The position numbers and the translations under genes were made by a program. A DNA stretch of 35,600 bases from a virus, in the IMG/VR virus record IMGVR_UViG_3300012039_000021, positions 1 to 35,600 of that record; one strand, 5' to 3'. Shown here one piece after another: positions 15,985 through 24,874 of this stretch (position 1 is the stretch's first letter; the number at the start of each line of letters is the position of its first letter). The notes below the pieces were generated by a model, which saw only the letters and a program-made list of their open reading frames with translations, had not been told where the DNA came from and ran no database searches.

Positions 15985-16236
15985 ATCGCAATCATAACTA
16001 GGGCGTACAGTGAGGTTAACGGGCAGATTGCTCAAGCCAGCTCGGTGAATCGCGTTATCGATGATCTTTATACGCTACAGGCTGGCAATATTAATTCAGC
16101 CAACATAATCAACTCAGGCGTTGGCGCTGGAAATTTAGAAACAAGTTCGGTGATTACGAGGACCATTAACGCATTAGGTGTGACGTATCCAAAGCTTGAT
16201 TTATCGGTGTATTTAGCAATTCAGGTTTTTAGCTAG
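15985..16236 (+). CDS. small virion-cluster protein with apparent AUC start
   Basis: An 83-residue protein if read from ATC at 15985, giving [M]AIITRAYSEVNGQIAQASSVN and onward. The first standard start in frame is a GTG at 16045 (63 residues), but it has no ribosome-binding site and would remove the well-formed ITRAYSxVNGQ beginning, which looks like the conserved start of small phage virion proteins. An in-frame TGA at 15979-15981 blocks any upstream start. The ATC stands where ATG would give MAIITRA. GGTG at 15977-15980 is a weak ribosome-binding site. The function is unknown; many Asn, Ser and Val suggest a structural protein. Confidence 0.5.
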   Translation: MAIITRAYSEVNGQIAQASSVNRVIDDLYTLQAGNINSANIINSGVGAGNLETSSVITRTINALGVTYPKLDLSVYLAIQVFS

Positions 16237-16245
16237 GAGACAAAA

Positions 16246-16608
16246 ATGGCAGCAATTACAAAAAGAGTATTAAGCGGATCGGTGGATGGACTAGCAATCG
16301 CCGTTTCATCTACTTCTGGCGGGGTGATTACTGCCCACACTGGACCAAGCTCTTCAAGCATCATAGATGAAGTTTGGCTTTATGCCACAAACGAACTAAC
16401 GACCACAATTAGTCTTGTCGTAGAATGGGGCGCATCTAGCTCTCTAACAGCAATCTATCAAGACATTGTTCCAAGAGAAGGGCCGCAGCTTGTTGCACCA
16501 GGACTAGTGATTCAGGGGAATGCGACACCAAAAGTAATATCTGTGTGGGGAACGGTTAAGGATCAGTTAGTCATCCATGGATATGTAAACAGATTGGATC
16601 AAAGTTGA
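16246..16608 (+). CDS. small beta-structured virion protein
   Basis: A 120-residue protein starting MAAITKRVLSGS with AGGAG 7-8 nt upstream. Strands such as LTTTISLVVEWG and PKVISVWGTVKDQLVIHGYV indicate a beta-sandwich, similar to phage collar or decoration proteins. Its stop overlaps the next TTG start (TTGA, 16605-16608). No known domain was recognised with confidence. Confidence 0.5.
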   Translation: MAAITKRVLSGSVDGLAIAVSSTSGGVITAHTGPSSSSIIDEVWLYATNELTTTISLVVEWGASSSLTAIYQDIVPREGPQLVAPGLVIQGNATPKVISVWGTVKDQLVIHGYVNRLDQS

Positions 16609-17063
16609 GACGCTCTTTAAAGCTTAGACAGCCTCAAACGATTATGGCTTTTTACCAGTCAACGGCGGGTCAGGCCATACCAGGCAGTAACACAATCACC
16701 ATTATTGATTATGGGACAAAAGTAATAGACACACACTCAGCGGTTACAACCGGAGCATCGTGGGTTTTTACCGCACCAAAAAGAGGGTATTATCATGTGT
16801 CAGCAAGATGCGCTTTCACTAGTACCTTTGATGCTACTTCATCTAGGCTTGCTATTAATAAAAACGGGGCGACATTATTTGTGACTGTTGCGTCTACTGA
16901 TCCGGGAGCTGTCCCTGACGGATTTCAATGCGCTGGCACTGTTTTTCTGGATCGCGGAGGGACAGTTAACGCGTTGATTGACCATAATGACGCAAGCGGC
17001 GCCGAAGGTTTATCGACAACGGCAACAGAGAACAACATAACAATTGTTTATATAGGAAGCTAA
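16605..17063 (+). CDS. C1q/TNF-like beta-sandwich virion protein
   Basis: A 152-residue protein starting at TTG 16605, overlapping the stop upstream. After a basic N-terminus, residues 45-152 have the order of a C1q-like jelly roll: GASWVFTAPKRGYYHVSARCAF, then RLAINKNGATL, a central loop, TVFLDRGGTVNALID and a final ITIVYIGS strand. C1q-like domains are common trimeric tips or decoration modules in phage structural proteins. Two cysteines (near 93 and 131) could pair. An ATG at codon 14 (MAFYQS) is an alternative start. Confidence 0.55.
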   Translation: MRRSLKLRQPQTIMAFYQSTAGQAIPGSNTITIIDYGTKVIDTHSAVTTGASWVFTAPKRGYYHVSARCAFTSTFDATSSRLAINKNGATLFVTVASTDPGAVPDGFQCAGTVFLDRGGTVNALIDHNDASGAEGLSTTATENNITIVYIGS

Positions 17064-17064
17064 T

Positions 17065-18885
17065 GTGGCACTATTTTTACCACCAGCAGTCTCTGTACAA
17101 AGGTTCAGGGGTGGGTATAAGGCAGTATCTGATTATACCGATCTCCAAGATACAGAAACATCCGATGCTCAAAATGTCGTCTATGGTCCAAATGGAGACA
17201 TAGATCAGCGCTTCGGTTCCCAGAAAATATTAAACTCTAGGCTGGCAAACTCTGCCACGCCCACCACTGGTGAGAATATAACTGGGCATTATTTTTTTAG
17301 AAAGTCTGGAGCATCTGCTTCATTTCACGTAGTTTGCGCTGGGAATTCTATTTACAACTATACTTCCTCTACGGCAAACGCAATTTTAACTGGGCTTGGA
17401 TCTGTCTCTAGCACCTTCTATACCTTTACACAAATACAGGACCCAAGATCAGCAACAGATGACGTTGTCATAGCATCAAATGGTTTAGATCCAATGGTTT
17501 TATGGAATGGTTCTGGCTCTGCTATTTATCTTTCAAGCGTTGCCTCATCGACGGGTGTTCCAATAGCGAAGTATGTCATCTCCCATAAAAACAGAATCTA
17601 TGCAGCCAACATTATTGACAGCACGAACGTTGATGGAAATCTCAAAGTTGCCATGTCTAGCTTCGGCACAGATGCGGCGCCAGATCCCCACAGGTTCCTA
17701 GATTCATTCTTTCTTGGCTCTGGCAAGGGTGGTGGAATAAACGGTCTTCGTGTATTAAATGACCAGATTATTATCTATACAGAGAACTCTGTTTGGAAGT
17801 TTAGCCCAGGCTCAGGCAATACCATAGACACCTCTACCTTAATACAAATGCAAGAAAGCGTTGGCCTATTTGCCCCAGCATCTTTGGTGGACTGTGGGAA
17901 CTTTCATATATTCCTCTCAGAGAGGGGTATATTTGCATTTGATGGGAACAATTTCGTTCACTTGTCTGAAAAGGTTGACGAAGAATTGCTCGATAATCCA
18001 ACTAAAGCACAGCTTGCAAATGCGAAAGCTGTCTTCAACAAAAGGCTCAATCAGTATATTATATACTTTCCCTCTAACTCAGCGACACATAACAATCGCG
18101 GTCTAGTCTATGACTTAAGAGATGGCATGAAATGCTGGCAACCTCCGATCACGGGCAGGCGTGTGAGCTACATTTCTAACTTTGAAAAATCCACTGGTGT
18201 AGAGACGGTCATATATGGAGACTATCGTGGATATTTATATGAGGACGATATTGGTGACAATGATGGAATAGTTGAGGGGTATAATGGAACTACCACAAGC
18301 GCCACAGCCTTTACTTTAATAGACGCATCAGCAAGCTTTCTTACTACTGGTGATGGGCTTTCTGGTCTCATGATTAGAATTTGTGAAGGCACTGGTGCTG
18401 GACAAGAGCGCGTTATTGAATCAAACACAGGAACGGTCATCACAGTAACGGAATCGTGGCAGGTTTTGCCAGACACAACATCAGAGTATGCCATAGGTGG
18501 AATAGACGCCTACTGGCGCAGTAAGGACTATTCTTTTGGAAATGAGGACCTGGCTAAGATTTTTACCAAGATTCAGCTTCGGGTCAGAGAAGAGGGAAAT
18601 TTCAGTTTAAATGTTTATCATATTGTCGATTTTAACGATCTAGTAAACGCGACCCTTAATGAAGTCACTCTTTTAGAAGACGGGTTTGCTTGGGGGCTTG
18701 GCGTGTGGGGTTCTGTGGTCTGGGGTGGGAGAACAACCATCAGAAGAAAGGTGTTTTTCAGGTCCACAAACACACAAAGCACCATAGGAACCCATCTGGC
18801 CCTAAGGTTTTCAAACTGTCACGCTAACGAGAAATTCAGAATTTCGGGTTTTGATGTAGAATTAAAAGCAATAGGAAAGAGATAA
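17065..18885 (+). CDS. tail hub/stabilisation protein (beta-propeller-like)
   Basis: A 606-residue protein starting GTG at 17065 with GGAAG upstream. The beginning (FRGGYKAVSDYTDLQDTETSDAQNV, read in parts) and NGDIDQRFGSQKI are typical of phage proteins that form the tail tube or hub below the adaptor. Repeated segments such as VIASNGLDPMVLWNG, HKNRIYAAN, FLSERGIFAFDGN and GLVYDLRDGMKCW look like the blades of a beta-propeller, as in P22 gp10-type tail accessory factors. Residues near 400-480 are a GxGxGQERVI insert. It would join the portal/adaptor to spikes and seal the head. Confidence 0.6.
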   Translation: MALFLPPAVSVQRFRGGYKAVSDYTDLQDTETSDAQNVVYGPNGDIDQRFGSQKILNSRLANSATPTTGENITGHYFFRKSGASASFHVVCAGNSIYNYTSSTANAILTGLGSVSSTFYTFTQIQDPRSATDDVVIASNGLDPMVLWNGSGSAIYLSSVASSTGVPIAKYVISHKNRIYAANIIDSTNVDGNLKVAMSSFGTDAAPDPHRFLDSFFLGSGKGGGINGLRVLNDQIIIYTENSVWKFSPGSGNTIDTSTLIQMQESVGLFAPASLVDCGNFHIFLSERGIFAFDGNNFVHLSEKVDEELLDNPTKAQLANAKAVFNKRLNQYIIYFPSNSATHNNRGLVYDLRDGMKCWQPPITGRRVSYISNFEKSTGVETVIYGDYRGYLYEDDIGDNDGIVEGYNGTTTSATAFTLIDASASFLTTGDGLSGLMIRICEGTGAGQERVIESNTGTVITVTESWQVLPDTTSEYAIGGIDAYWRSKDYSFGNEDLAKIFTKIQLRVREEGNFSLNVYHIVDFNDLVNATLNEVTLLEDGFAWGLGVWGSVVWGGRTTIRRKVFFRSTNTQSTIGTHLALRFSNCHANEKFRISGFDVELKAIGKR

Positions 18886-18888
18886 AAT

Positions 18889-19770
18889 ATGGCTGAAGAA
18901 CCCACGCAGTCTACTAACCCAACAGAACCTCAAAGGTATTTTGAAGAATCAGAAGAAGAAAAACGTTTTAGAGAAATAGAAGGAGACATTGCCCAGGTTG
19001 AGAGGCGCAAAGAACGCCTTCAGGGATTCGCTTATGCCGATGAGAACTTTCAAAACTTCGTTGGTGGTATTGGTCCTCAATTAGCTGACGCCTATTACGA
19101 CACTGGGGAAGGCCATCTTGGATATGACGCCGATAAGATGGCTCAGACAAAGAGCTTCTATCGCAACATCTTAAACCAACGAATCGAAGGACTTCAAAGA
19201 GAGCAATCAGAACTCTCTCCAAAGATCCGTGAATACCATATTGGACAAATTAAAAAGAGAGAGGGCGAACTCACACAAAACCTCATGGAACAAAGAGGCA
19301 AGTTTGGTGAGGCTGTGGATAAACAACTAGCTAATATGCTTGAAGAGACTGGTTATCAAGCAGGTCAAGCAAGGGTGCAATCTGGCGCGTCTCTTTCTGG
19401 TCGTGGGCTTCTAAGGTCCACGGCTGCAGAGAACCAGCTTGGAGAAATCGGACAAGCGGAGCTTCAACAAAAACAAACCCAAAGGGCCCGTGCTGATGTT
19501 CAAAAATCACAAGCTGCCCGCTTTACTCGTGGAGTGACTGAGGACATCGCAGCAAGAAGAAGGGCCGCTCAAGCGTCTCAAGGTCTAGAGGAGTTGCGTG
19601 TTGCTGAAGATCTTGTCTTTAATTTTGATACACAGGCTGCTCATCAAAGGTTTCAAGAAGAACTTCAGACGATGAACATCCACGCACAAGACGAGGCGTT
19701 TTTTACAGAGGCTCTTGGTGCAATTGTTGGAACTGGCATTAATCTTGGTGCTAAGGCTGCTGCTGGTTAA
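18889..19770 (+). CDS. internal virion/ejection protein candidate, coiled coil
   Basis: A 293-residue, almost entirely helical and charged protein, very rich in Gln, Glu, Arg and Ala. Heptad-like stretches cover about 20-60 and 90-260. The C-terminus (LGAIVGTGINLGAKAAAG) is hydrophobic and glycine-rich, like the membrane-active ends of phage ejection proteins. It is the first of four such genes after the hub. Internal podovirus proteins of this style leave the head with the DNA and form a channel across the envelope. Assignment is by position, composition and the hydrophobic tail. Confidence 0.55.
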   Translation: MAEEPTQSTNPTEPQRYFEESEEEKRFREIEGDIAQVERRKERLQGFAYADENFQNFVGGIGPQLADAYYDTGEGHLGYDADKMAQTKSFYRNILNQRIEGLQREQSELSPKIREYHIGQIKKREGELTQNLMEQRGKFGEAVDKQLANMLEETGYQAGQARVQSGASLSGRGLLRSTAAENQLGEIGQAELQQKQTQRARADVQKSQAARFTRGVTEDIAARRRAAQASQGLEELRVAEDLVFNFDTQAAHQRFQEELQTMNIHAQDEAFFTEALGAIVGTGINLGAKAAAG

Positions 19771-19781
19771 AAGGGGGATAG

Positions 19782-20375
19782 ATGGCTGATCCAAATTCAT
19801 TAGAAGAAGGCCTCATGAAAGATCTTTCAGAGGCTGAAACGGCTCGTGCTGAAGAAGCTCAAGCCATTGGATCAGTCTCAGAAGGGGCCCAGACTAAGGC
19901 TAGGGTCACAGCCCTCCGTTCTAAAAAGGGCGTAGTCTTTCAAAGAGAGCTAGATGAGAATAACGAAGCCATAAATCAAGCTGCAAAGATTCTAGGTCAG
20001 GAAGCTCATTTGCTTGACCAACAAGAAAGAGCAAAGTTTGAGGCTGCCATTAGGAAAAAACTACAGGCCGCCCAACTTAGGTTGATCGAAAAGGGTGGGG
20101 AGTTTGATAAGCGCTTACGGGCTCGCGGCATTGAACAAGAAAAGAAATATGCTTTCTATCGCGCTCTTGGTGTTGGAGTGGGATCGGCTGCAAGTGCTGG
20201 AGTGCAAAGCGCTGGATCAGGCGGCGGCCAGCAACAAAACCAAGGAAGAAATACGTATAGCGGAAGCCAGGTTAATTTTAACGATGGCTATCAGGAAACC
20301 TACCAAACCAATGACATGGGATACAGCGGCGGGTCTAGCGGATATGACGATGGTGGTAGTGGCGGATACGCATAA
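19782..20375 (+). CDS. internal virion protein candidate with Gly-rich tail
   Basis: A 197-residue protein. Residues 1-125 are a charged helix rich in Glu, Ala, Arg and Gln. A short hydrophobic glycine/alanine segment follows (about 128-142, ALGVGVGSAASAGV). The last 50 residues are low complexity (Gly, Ser, Gln, Asn, Tyr), likely disordered. It follows an 11-nt gap after the previous coiled-coil gene with GGGGG before the ATG. The arrangement of helix plus membrane-active patch fits an ejection protein. Confidence 0.5.
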   Translation: MADPNSLEEGLMKDLSEAETARAEEAQAIGSVSEGAQTKARVTALRSKKGVVFQRELDENNEAINQAAKILGQEAHLLDQQERAKFEAAIRKKLQAAQLRLIEKGGEFDKRLRARGIEQEKKYAFYRALGVGVGSAASAGVQSAGSGGGQQQNQGRNTYSGSQVNFNDGYQETYQTNDMGYSGGSSGYDDGGSGGYA

Positions 20376-20384
20376 GGGGAATTT

Positions 20385-21248
20385 ATGGAACGAAACCTAG
20401 TGGCAGCACTTCTTCAGGGACTTACTAGCGGGATTAAAGAAGGTGTTGAAAAAAGACAAGAGAGCAAACTTCAAAGAGAAAAGCTTGCTGCTGAGGTTGA
20501 ACTTAAAAATAAGGAGCTAGCTCTTAGAGAAAGAGAACTCTCAATAAAAGAAACAAAGACTGATCGGATGTCATTGGCCGACATGTACGCTGCCGAAAGA
20601 CTTGGCCTGCAAGCCGAAGAAGTTGGTATCAAAAGACAATCTCAGAAATCATCAGAGATCGACAAGATTAATGACAACATAATGGGCACAACTAAAAGCA
20701 GAGGAGACATCATGAAAGAATATGATGTTTACCTAAAGAAGTTTAACAACCCAGACTCAACCCCAGAAGACCTTCAAAAGATTGCTCCGATCATGGATCA
20801 ATATGAAAAGACTCTCTCCCAGCTAGACGATCAGTATGACCAACAATCTAGGCTTCTTTATGAAAAGTCTGGTGGAAAGCTTGGGAATGCGCCGATTGTT
20901 GTACCAGCGAGATCAGCGGATACGCCACTACCACAAAATGAGGTTCAGTTTAATTTCGATAGGGCACCCAAACAAGTTAAAGAAGCATGGAATCGTGGCA
21001 TCAGCATCTCTAATCAGCCGGACGCATCTGTGGATGAAGTGAGAGCCCTTGTTGCTTCACAACAGGCTTCTTTTAAAGACCCAAAAGAGTTTACTGCGTT
21101 CGCTTCTGCTATGGGCGCTAGATTCAACGAGGGACAAAAAAGACTCTCTGCTGCTGCAGCAGACAAACAAGAAGCCGCTAGACAACAAGCCCAAAGAGCG
21201 GCCCTTAATCAGCAAAGTGCGGTAAGGCGACAAGAAAGAGGAAGATAG
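20385..21248 (+). CDS. coiled-coil internal virion protein candidate
   Basis: A 287-residue protein with long Lys/Glu heptads in residues 15-65, a less charged middle, a short beta/Pro segment (PIVVPARSADTPLP, about 168-183) and an Ala/Gln/Arg-rich C-terminus. It has no hydrophobic segment long enough for a membrane helix. It lies between the Gly-rich protein and the 1074-residue protein and starts at an ATG after GGGGAA. It probably belongs to the same ejection apparatus. No family was recognised. Confidence 0.5.
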   Translation: MERNLVAALLQGLTSGIKEGVEKRQESKLQREKLAAEVELKNKELALRERELSIKETKTDRMSLADMYAAERLGLQAEEVGIKRQSQKSSEIDKINDNIMGTTKSRGDIMKEYDVYLKKFNNPDSTPEDLQKIAPIMDQYEKTLSQLDDQYDQQSRLLYEKSGGKLGNAPIVVPARSADTPLPQNEVQFNFDRAPKQVKEAWNRGISISNQPDASVDEVRALVASQQASFKDPKEFTAFASAMGARFNEGQKRLSAAAADKQEAARQQAQRAALNQQSAVRRQERGR

Positions 21249-21251
21249 CAA

Positions 21252-24200
21252 ATGGCCGATGGTTTAGAGGCTTTTGATCAAGCTGTTGCTGGGGAACCTC
21301 AACCAGAGATTAAAGCCCAAACGCCAAAGGTCACAGCAAGGGATCTTAAGCAAGCCCCGTTTGTTACTGGGGATCTTTCTAAGGCACTAGCGCCATCGGT
21401 TCTTACAAAGAAAAACATGGGTCTTGATGCATTCGATGCCGCATACGAAAAGGCAGCATTCGGTTACACTCGTTCGAAGCCACAAGCTATATTGCCGTAT
21501 GAACCGACAAAAGAAGTCGTAGAGAAAAATGAGAAGTCTGGGCTTAGCGCGTTTGATAGCGCTATTGCTGATGGTGATATGCCTCTTCGGCCTAAATCAT
21601 ATGACCCTAAATCCGGGTCAGAGTTCTTTCATAGTGCTTTAAGCGTTCTGTCAGTAGATGAGAACCTGATTGTAAAAGGAATGAGTAAAGCGTTTGGTTT
21701 GAAAGACAGAAAAGATCTTTCTGATTACACCTACACAAACATGTTTAAAGAGCTTGGAATGCCAGATAACACGATGACTGATGCGATTGGGTTAACGGCA
21801 TCTATCCTTGGATCACCATCAACCTACCTTTCGTTTGGTGTTGGAACTGCTGCAAAGATTGGAAAGGCCGGAGCTGAAGTTGTGGCTCTCTCTAGTAGAG
21901 GGAAAAAGGTCGCAAATTCCATCATAAAAGACAGGGTAGAAAAAGAACTAGCCACACAAGCTGAGGCCGCTGCTGCAAAGGGTGTTGCATTTTCAGAAAG
22001 AAAAGCATCTCAGGAGCTTGCTCAGAAGATCGCACCAGAGGTTCATAGCGAGCTTATCCAAAAGTTTAAATCTGTCAGAGATCCAAAAGTAGAACTAAAA
22101 GGCGTCTCTAAAGAAGTGGCCGATGCTCATGATAAGATCTTTGATCTGGGTGGGATGAAGTTATTTGGGACTACCATCCTAGAAGGCAAGACTGTTGCAA
22201 AGATGGCAGATCAGGTTGGGCTTCCAAAAGTCATGCAGGCCATTAAAGAGAGCGACACGGTTGGGCCAATGGCTGATTACGCAGCACAAACATACAACCA
22301 GACAAAAGACGTTCTTGGAAAAATGTTTGTCCCTTTTTACAAGGTAGAAAAAGAATTAATCGAAACATGGGACAGCACACAGAAGATCTCTCGGGCTATC
22401 AAGCTAGACAATGTGAAAGAATATGAAGCGTTCTTTTCTGGGCTCAATAAAGAAGAGAGAAAAGAGTTTTCTAAAGTAGCTCTAGATGCATCAAAGCTTG
22501 GAGAAAAAGTTACGGTCTCGGCTGGCGCAAAGAGCCCAAAGGTTCAAGACAAGCTAGATCAGTTCTATGCTCAAGGAAAATATAGTGGTGGCAAGTCTAT
22601 CGCTGATGAGCTTGCTGATCGATCAAAGCTTGTAGAAGATAAAAGGCTTGCAAACTGGTTCCCTGGCATCATTGAAGAAGCGGATATATCCGATCTTAAG
22701 TTAGCCAAAGATTACACCCCAAGTGAGAAGCTCTTCTTAAGCGAACGAAGGAAGGCGTATGAGGCGACCTACACCGCCGACCCGGTGAAGGCCCTGGCCT
22801 ACCGTAAGACAGAAATCATGTTCGCTGAGATGCAAGATCACATGTATGACGACATTGTTAAAAAGGGGATGGGTGGTCTTTATAAAGGAAAGACTCCTCC
22901 GGGCGAGGGCTATGCTCTGTTGCGCAGACCAATGCGAAAGTCTCTTAATTACTCAGACAACGTTGTAGACGCCACCGATGACCTTATTAAGAGGGGTGAT
23001 GAACCAACCTATTGGGTTAAGCAAGAATTTGCTGACCATTACAATGCTTTAATACGTGACCAGGGTCCTAGCAAAAATCCACTAAGTCAGTTTACAAATA
23101 CATTTAAGAGGGCGGTGACCACATATTTCCCAAGCTTTTATGCCAGAAACTTTAATTCTAATATTGTTCTTAATGCTGCTTCTATTGGAAGACAGGCATT
23201 AAACCCAAAGACTCATGCTCTGTCTCTAGACATGGTTCGTGGCAAAAACCTAGATAAGGCTTTTATAAATGACATCGGAGAGCGCCTGTCTTTAAAAGAC
23301 GTACTCGAAGAAGCCAAAGTCGAAGGAGCTATGAAAGACTTCTTCCAAGATCTTGGTGGTGAGGGTTTAAGTCCAAAGGCTCAAAAGACATGGATTGCAA
23401 ATATTAATAAGGCCAATCCATTTGATAAAGATTTCAAAGTGGTCCAATGGGGCGGAAAACTAAACACAGCCATAGAAAATCAAGCGCGCATGGTGAACTA
23501 CCTTACGTGGCGACAAAGGGGTCTTTCTCCAAAGCTTGCTGCAATGGAAGCAAACGAAGCGATGTTTGATTATGCAAAGCTCACGGACTTTGAACAGCAA
23601 TACGCAAAAATGGTTATTCCATTTTACACCTTCTCTAGGAAAAACATGGAAGCCCAGATGCGTTTATTTGCCCATCGTCCTGGTGCTATCATGGGGCAGA
23701 TTAAAGCATTTAGAGATCTTGGACCAACTAACAAACAATGGGAAGGATACCCTGAGTGGGTGCAAAACAAGCTAGCACTAAACTTTGGAAAGAAGCTTGT
23801 GACTGGTTTTGGTCTCCCCATTGAAGATGTTCTTGAGCTTGGTGGATCTGGATTTGCAGACATCGCAAGACGCACAAATCCTATCCTTCGTTATTCTATG
23901 GAGAAGTTTGTCACAGGCAGAGATCTTTATACCGGAAGAAGGATTGAAGAGATCAATAATGCGAATGAGTTTAAATTTGTAGCAAAGGCAGCGACCAACA
24001 GAAACCTTCCAGATCCAATCAGGAAAGCAGCCAGCGAACTTAGTCGGTTTCTAAAGCTAGAGATAGACGATCACGGGAAAGTTGTTGGAAATCCGGATTA
24101 TCTTCATATGCTTAGAAACTCATTCACATCTAGGTTTCAGTCTACTGTTGGGCTTTTAGGTAAAGATGACAAAACTGGGTTTGAAAAAGCACTTCAATAC

Positions 24201-24476
24201 ACTCTTGGATTTGTAACTGTCCCTAGAGACATTGAGCTCGCTGTCTCTATTGCAAAGAGAAAGTACGGCGAAGAGTTTGTTAAAGAGGCCAGACGCATGA
24301 ACGTCAAGATCATGGATAAACCCATCGGTATAGGTCCAGATAAATTCGCGGTGGATATTTTTAATAGCTACTTCCACGATGTTCAAAAAGAAGATTCCAA
24401 AAGGGCCATTCATCAAATGATGAACGAGTCTCTGAAAGAGCTTAAATATGAACAAAAAGGCCGCATCGCTAAATGA
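21252..24476 (+). CDS. very large internal virion protein (DNA ejection candidate)
   Basis: A 1074-residue, mostly helical protein, the largest in the window. It starts ATG at 21252 after AGAGGAAG, 4 nt after the previous stop. The N-terminal 120 residues contain a repeated Gly-Leu-x-Ala-Phe-Asp motif (GLEAFDQA near 4, GLDAFDAA near 56, GLSAFDSA near 97). The C-terminal half holds FYARNFNSNIVLNAASIGRQ and the aromatic FDYAKLTDFEQQYAKMVIPF (read in parts) followed by FYTFSRKN, a signature I know from giant internal or polyvalent proteins of podovirus-like phages. It may be processed or extruded during DNA ejection. A tape-measure role is less likely because no other long-tail genes are present. 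Confidence 0.6.
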   Translation: MADGLEAFDQAVAGEPQPEIKAQTPKVTARDLKQAPFVTGDLSKALAPSVLTKKNMGLDAFDAAYEKAAFGYTRSKPQAILPYEPTKEVVEKNEKSGLSAFDSAIADGDMPLRPKSYDPKSGSEFFHSALSVLSVDENLIVKGMSKAFGLKDRKDLSDYTYTNMFKELGMPDNTMTDAIGLTASILGSPSTYLSFGVGTAAKIGKAGAEVVALSSRGKKVANSIIKDRVEKELATQAEAAAAKGVAFSERKASQELAQKIAPEVHSELIQKFKSVRDPKVELKGVSKEVADAHDKIFDLGGMKLFGTTILEGKTVAKMADQVGLPKVMQAIKESDTVGPMADYAAQTYNQTKDVLGKMFVPFYKVEKELIETWDSTQKISRAIKLDNVKEYEAFFSGLNKEERKEFSKVALDASKLGEKVTVSAGAKSPKVQDKLDQFYAQGKYSGGKSIADELADRSKLVEDKRLANWFPGIIEEADISDLKLAKDYTPSEKLFLSERRKAYEATYTADPVKALAYRKTEIMFAEMQDHMYDDIVKKGMGGLYKGKTPPGEGYALLRRPMRKSLNYSDNVVDATDDLIKRGDEPTYWVKQEFADHYNALIRDQGPSKNPLSQFTNTFKRAVTTYFPSFYARNFNSNIVLNAASIGRQALNPKTHALSLDMVRGKNLDKAFINDIGERLSLKDVLEEAKVEGAMKDFFQDLGGEGLSPKAQKTWIANINKANPFDKDFKVVQWGGKLNTAIENQARMVNYLTWRQRGLSPKLAAMEANEAMFDYAKLTDFEQQYAKMVIPFYTFSRKNMEAQMRLFAHRPGAIMGQIKAFRDLGPTNKQWEGYPEWVQNKLALNFGKKLVTGFGLPIEDVLELGGSGFADIARRTNPILRYSMEKFVTGRDLYTGRRIEEINNANEFKFVAKAATNRNLPDPIRKAASELSRFLKLEIDDHGKVVGNPDYLHMLRNSFTSRFQSTVGLLGKDDKTGFEKALQYTLGFVTVPRDIELAVSIAKRKYGEEFVKEARRMNVKIMDKPIGIGPDKFAVDIFNSYFHDVQKEDSKRAIHQMMNESLKELKYEQKGRIAK

Positions 24477-24874
24477 CCATCAAGAAGGCTCACACCATCA
24501 CAAGATTTAACGATAGTGCTGCTCCTCTATTAGAGGAAAATGTGCAGCGACTCTATGTGAACAAAGTCGAATCTCGTTTCAGGAGAGATTCCGCAACAGT
24601 CTCTCAATTTTCTTATCAGTCTATAGAACATGGTCTCTTCTCGGTTTCTGCTGCTGGAGTCTCCAGTATCACGACGACGCTGCCACTGGCGGAAACTCAC
24701 AACACAATCATTTGGGCTGTGGCTCATGCAAGGAGTGCGGGAATCACAGCCCATGTGACAGATGTTACAAACACAAGCATCTCTGTCACAGTGACAAGCC
24801 CCGCGGCTACATTGAGCGCAGTCACAACCAGTTCTTTTATTGTGCAGTATCAGGTTATAGGATCAAGTCCGTAG
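24473..24874 (+). CDS. small beta-structured virion protein
   Basis: A 133-residue Thr/Ser/Val-rich protein (strands TVSQFSYQSIEHGLFSVSA, TIIWAVAHA, SISVTVTSPA, SFIVQYQVIG). It overlaps the stop of the 1074-residue gene (ATGA, 24473-24476) and is the last gene of the plus-strand virion operon. It meets the dehydrogenase gene tail to tail with a 12-nt overlap. A tail-tip or fibre-accessory role is inferred from composition and place. Confidence 0.5.
   Translation: MTIKKAHTITRFNDSAAPLLEENVQRLYVNKVESRFRRDSATVSQFSYQSIEHGLFSVSAAGVSSITTTLPLAETHNTIIWAVAHARSAGITAHVTDVTNTSISVTVTSPAATLSAVTTSSFIVQYQVIGSSP

Noticed and set aside
21252-24476. 1074-residue protein as tape-measure protein
   Set aside because: There are no tail tube, tail-assembly chaperone or baseplate genes beside it, and the sequence resembles large internal proteins of podovirus-like phages.
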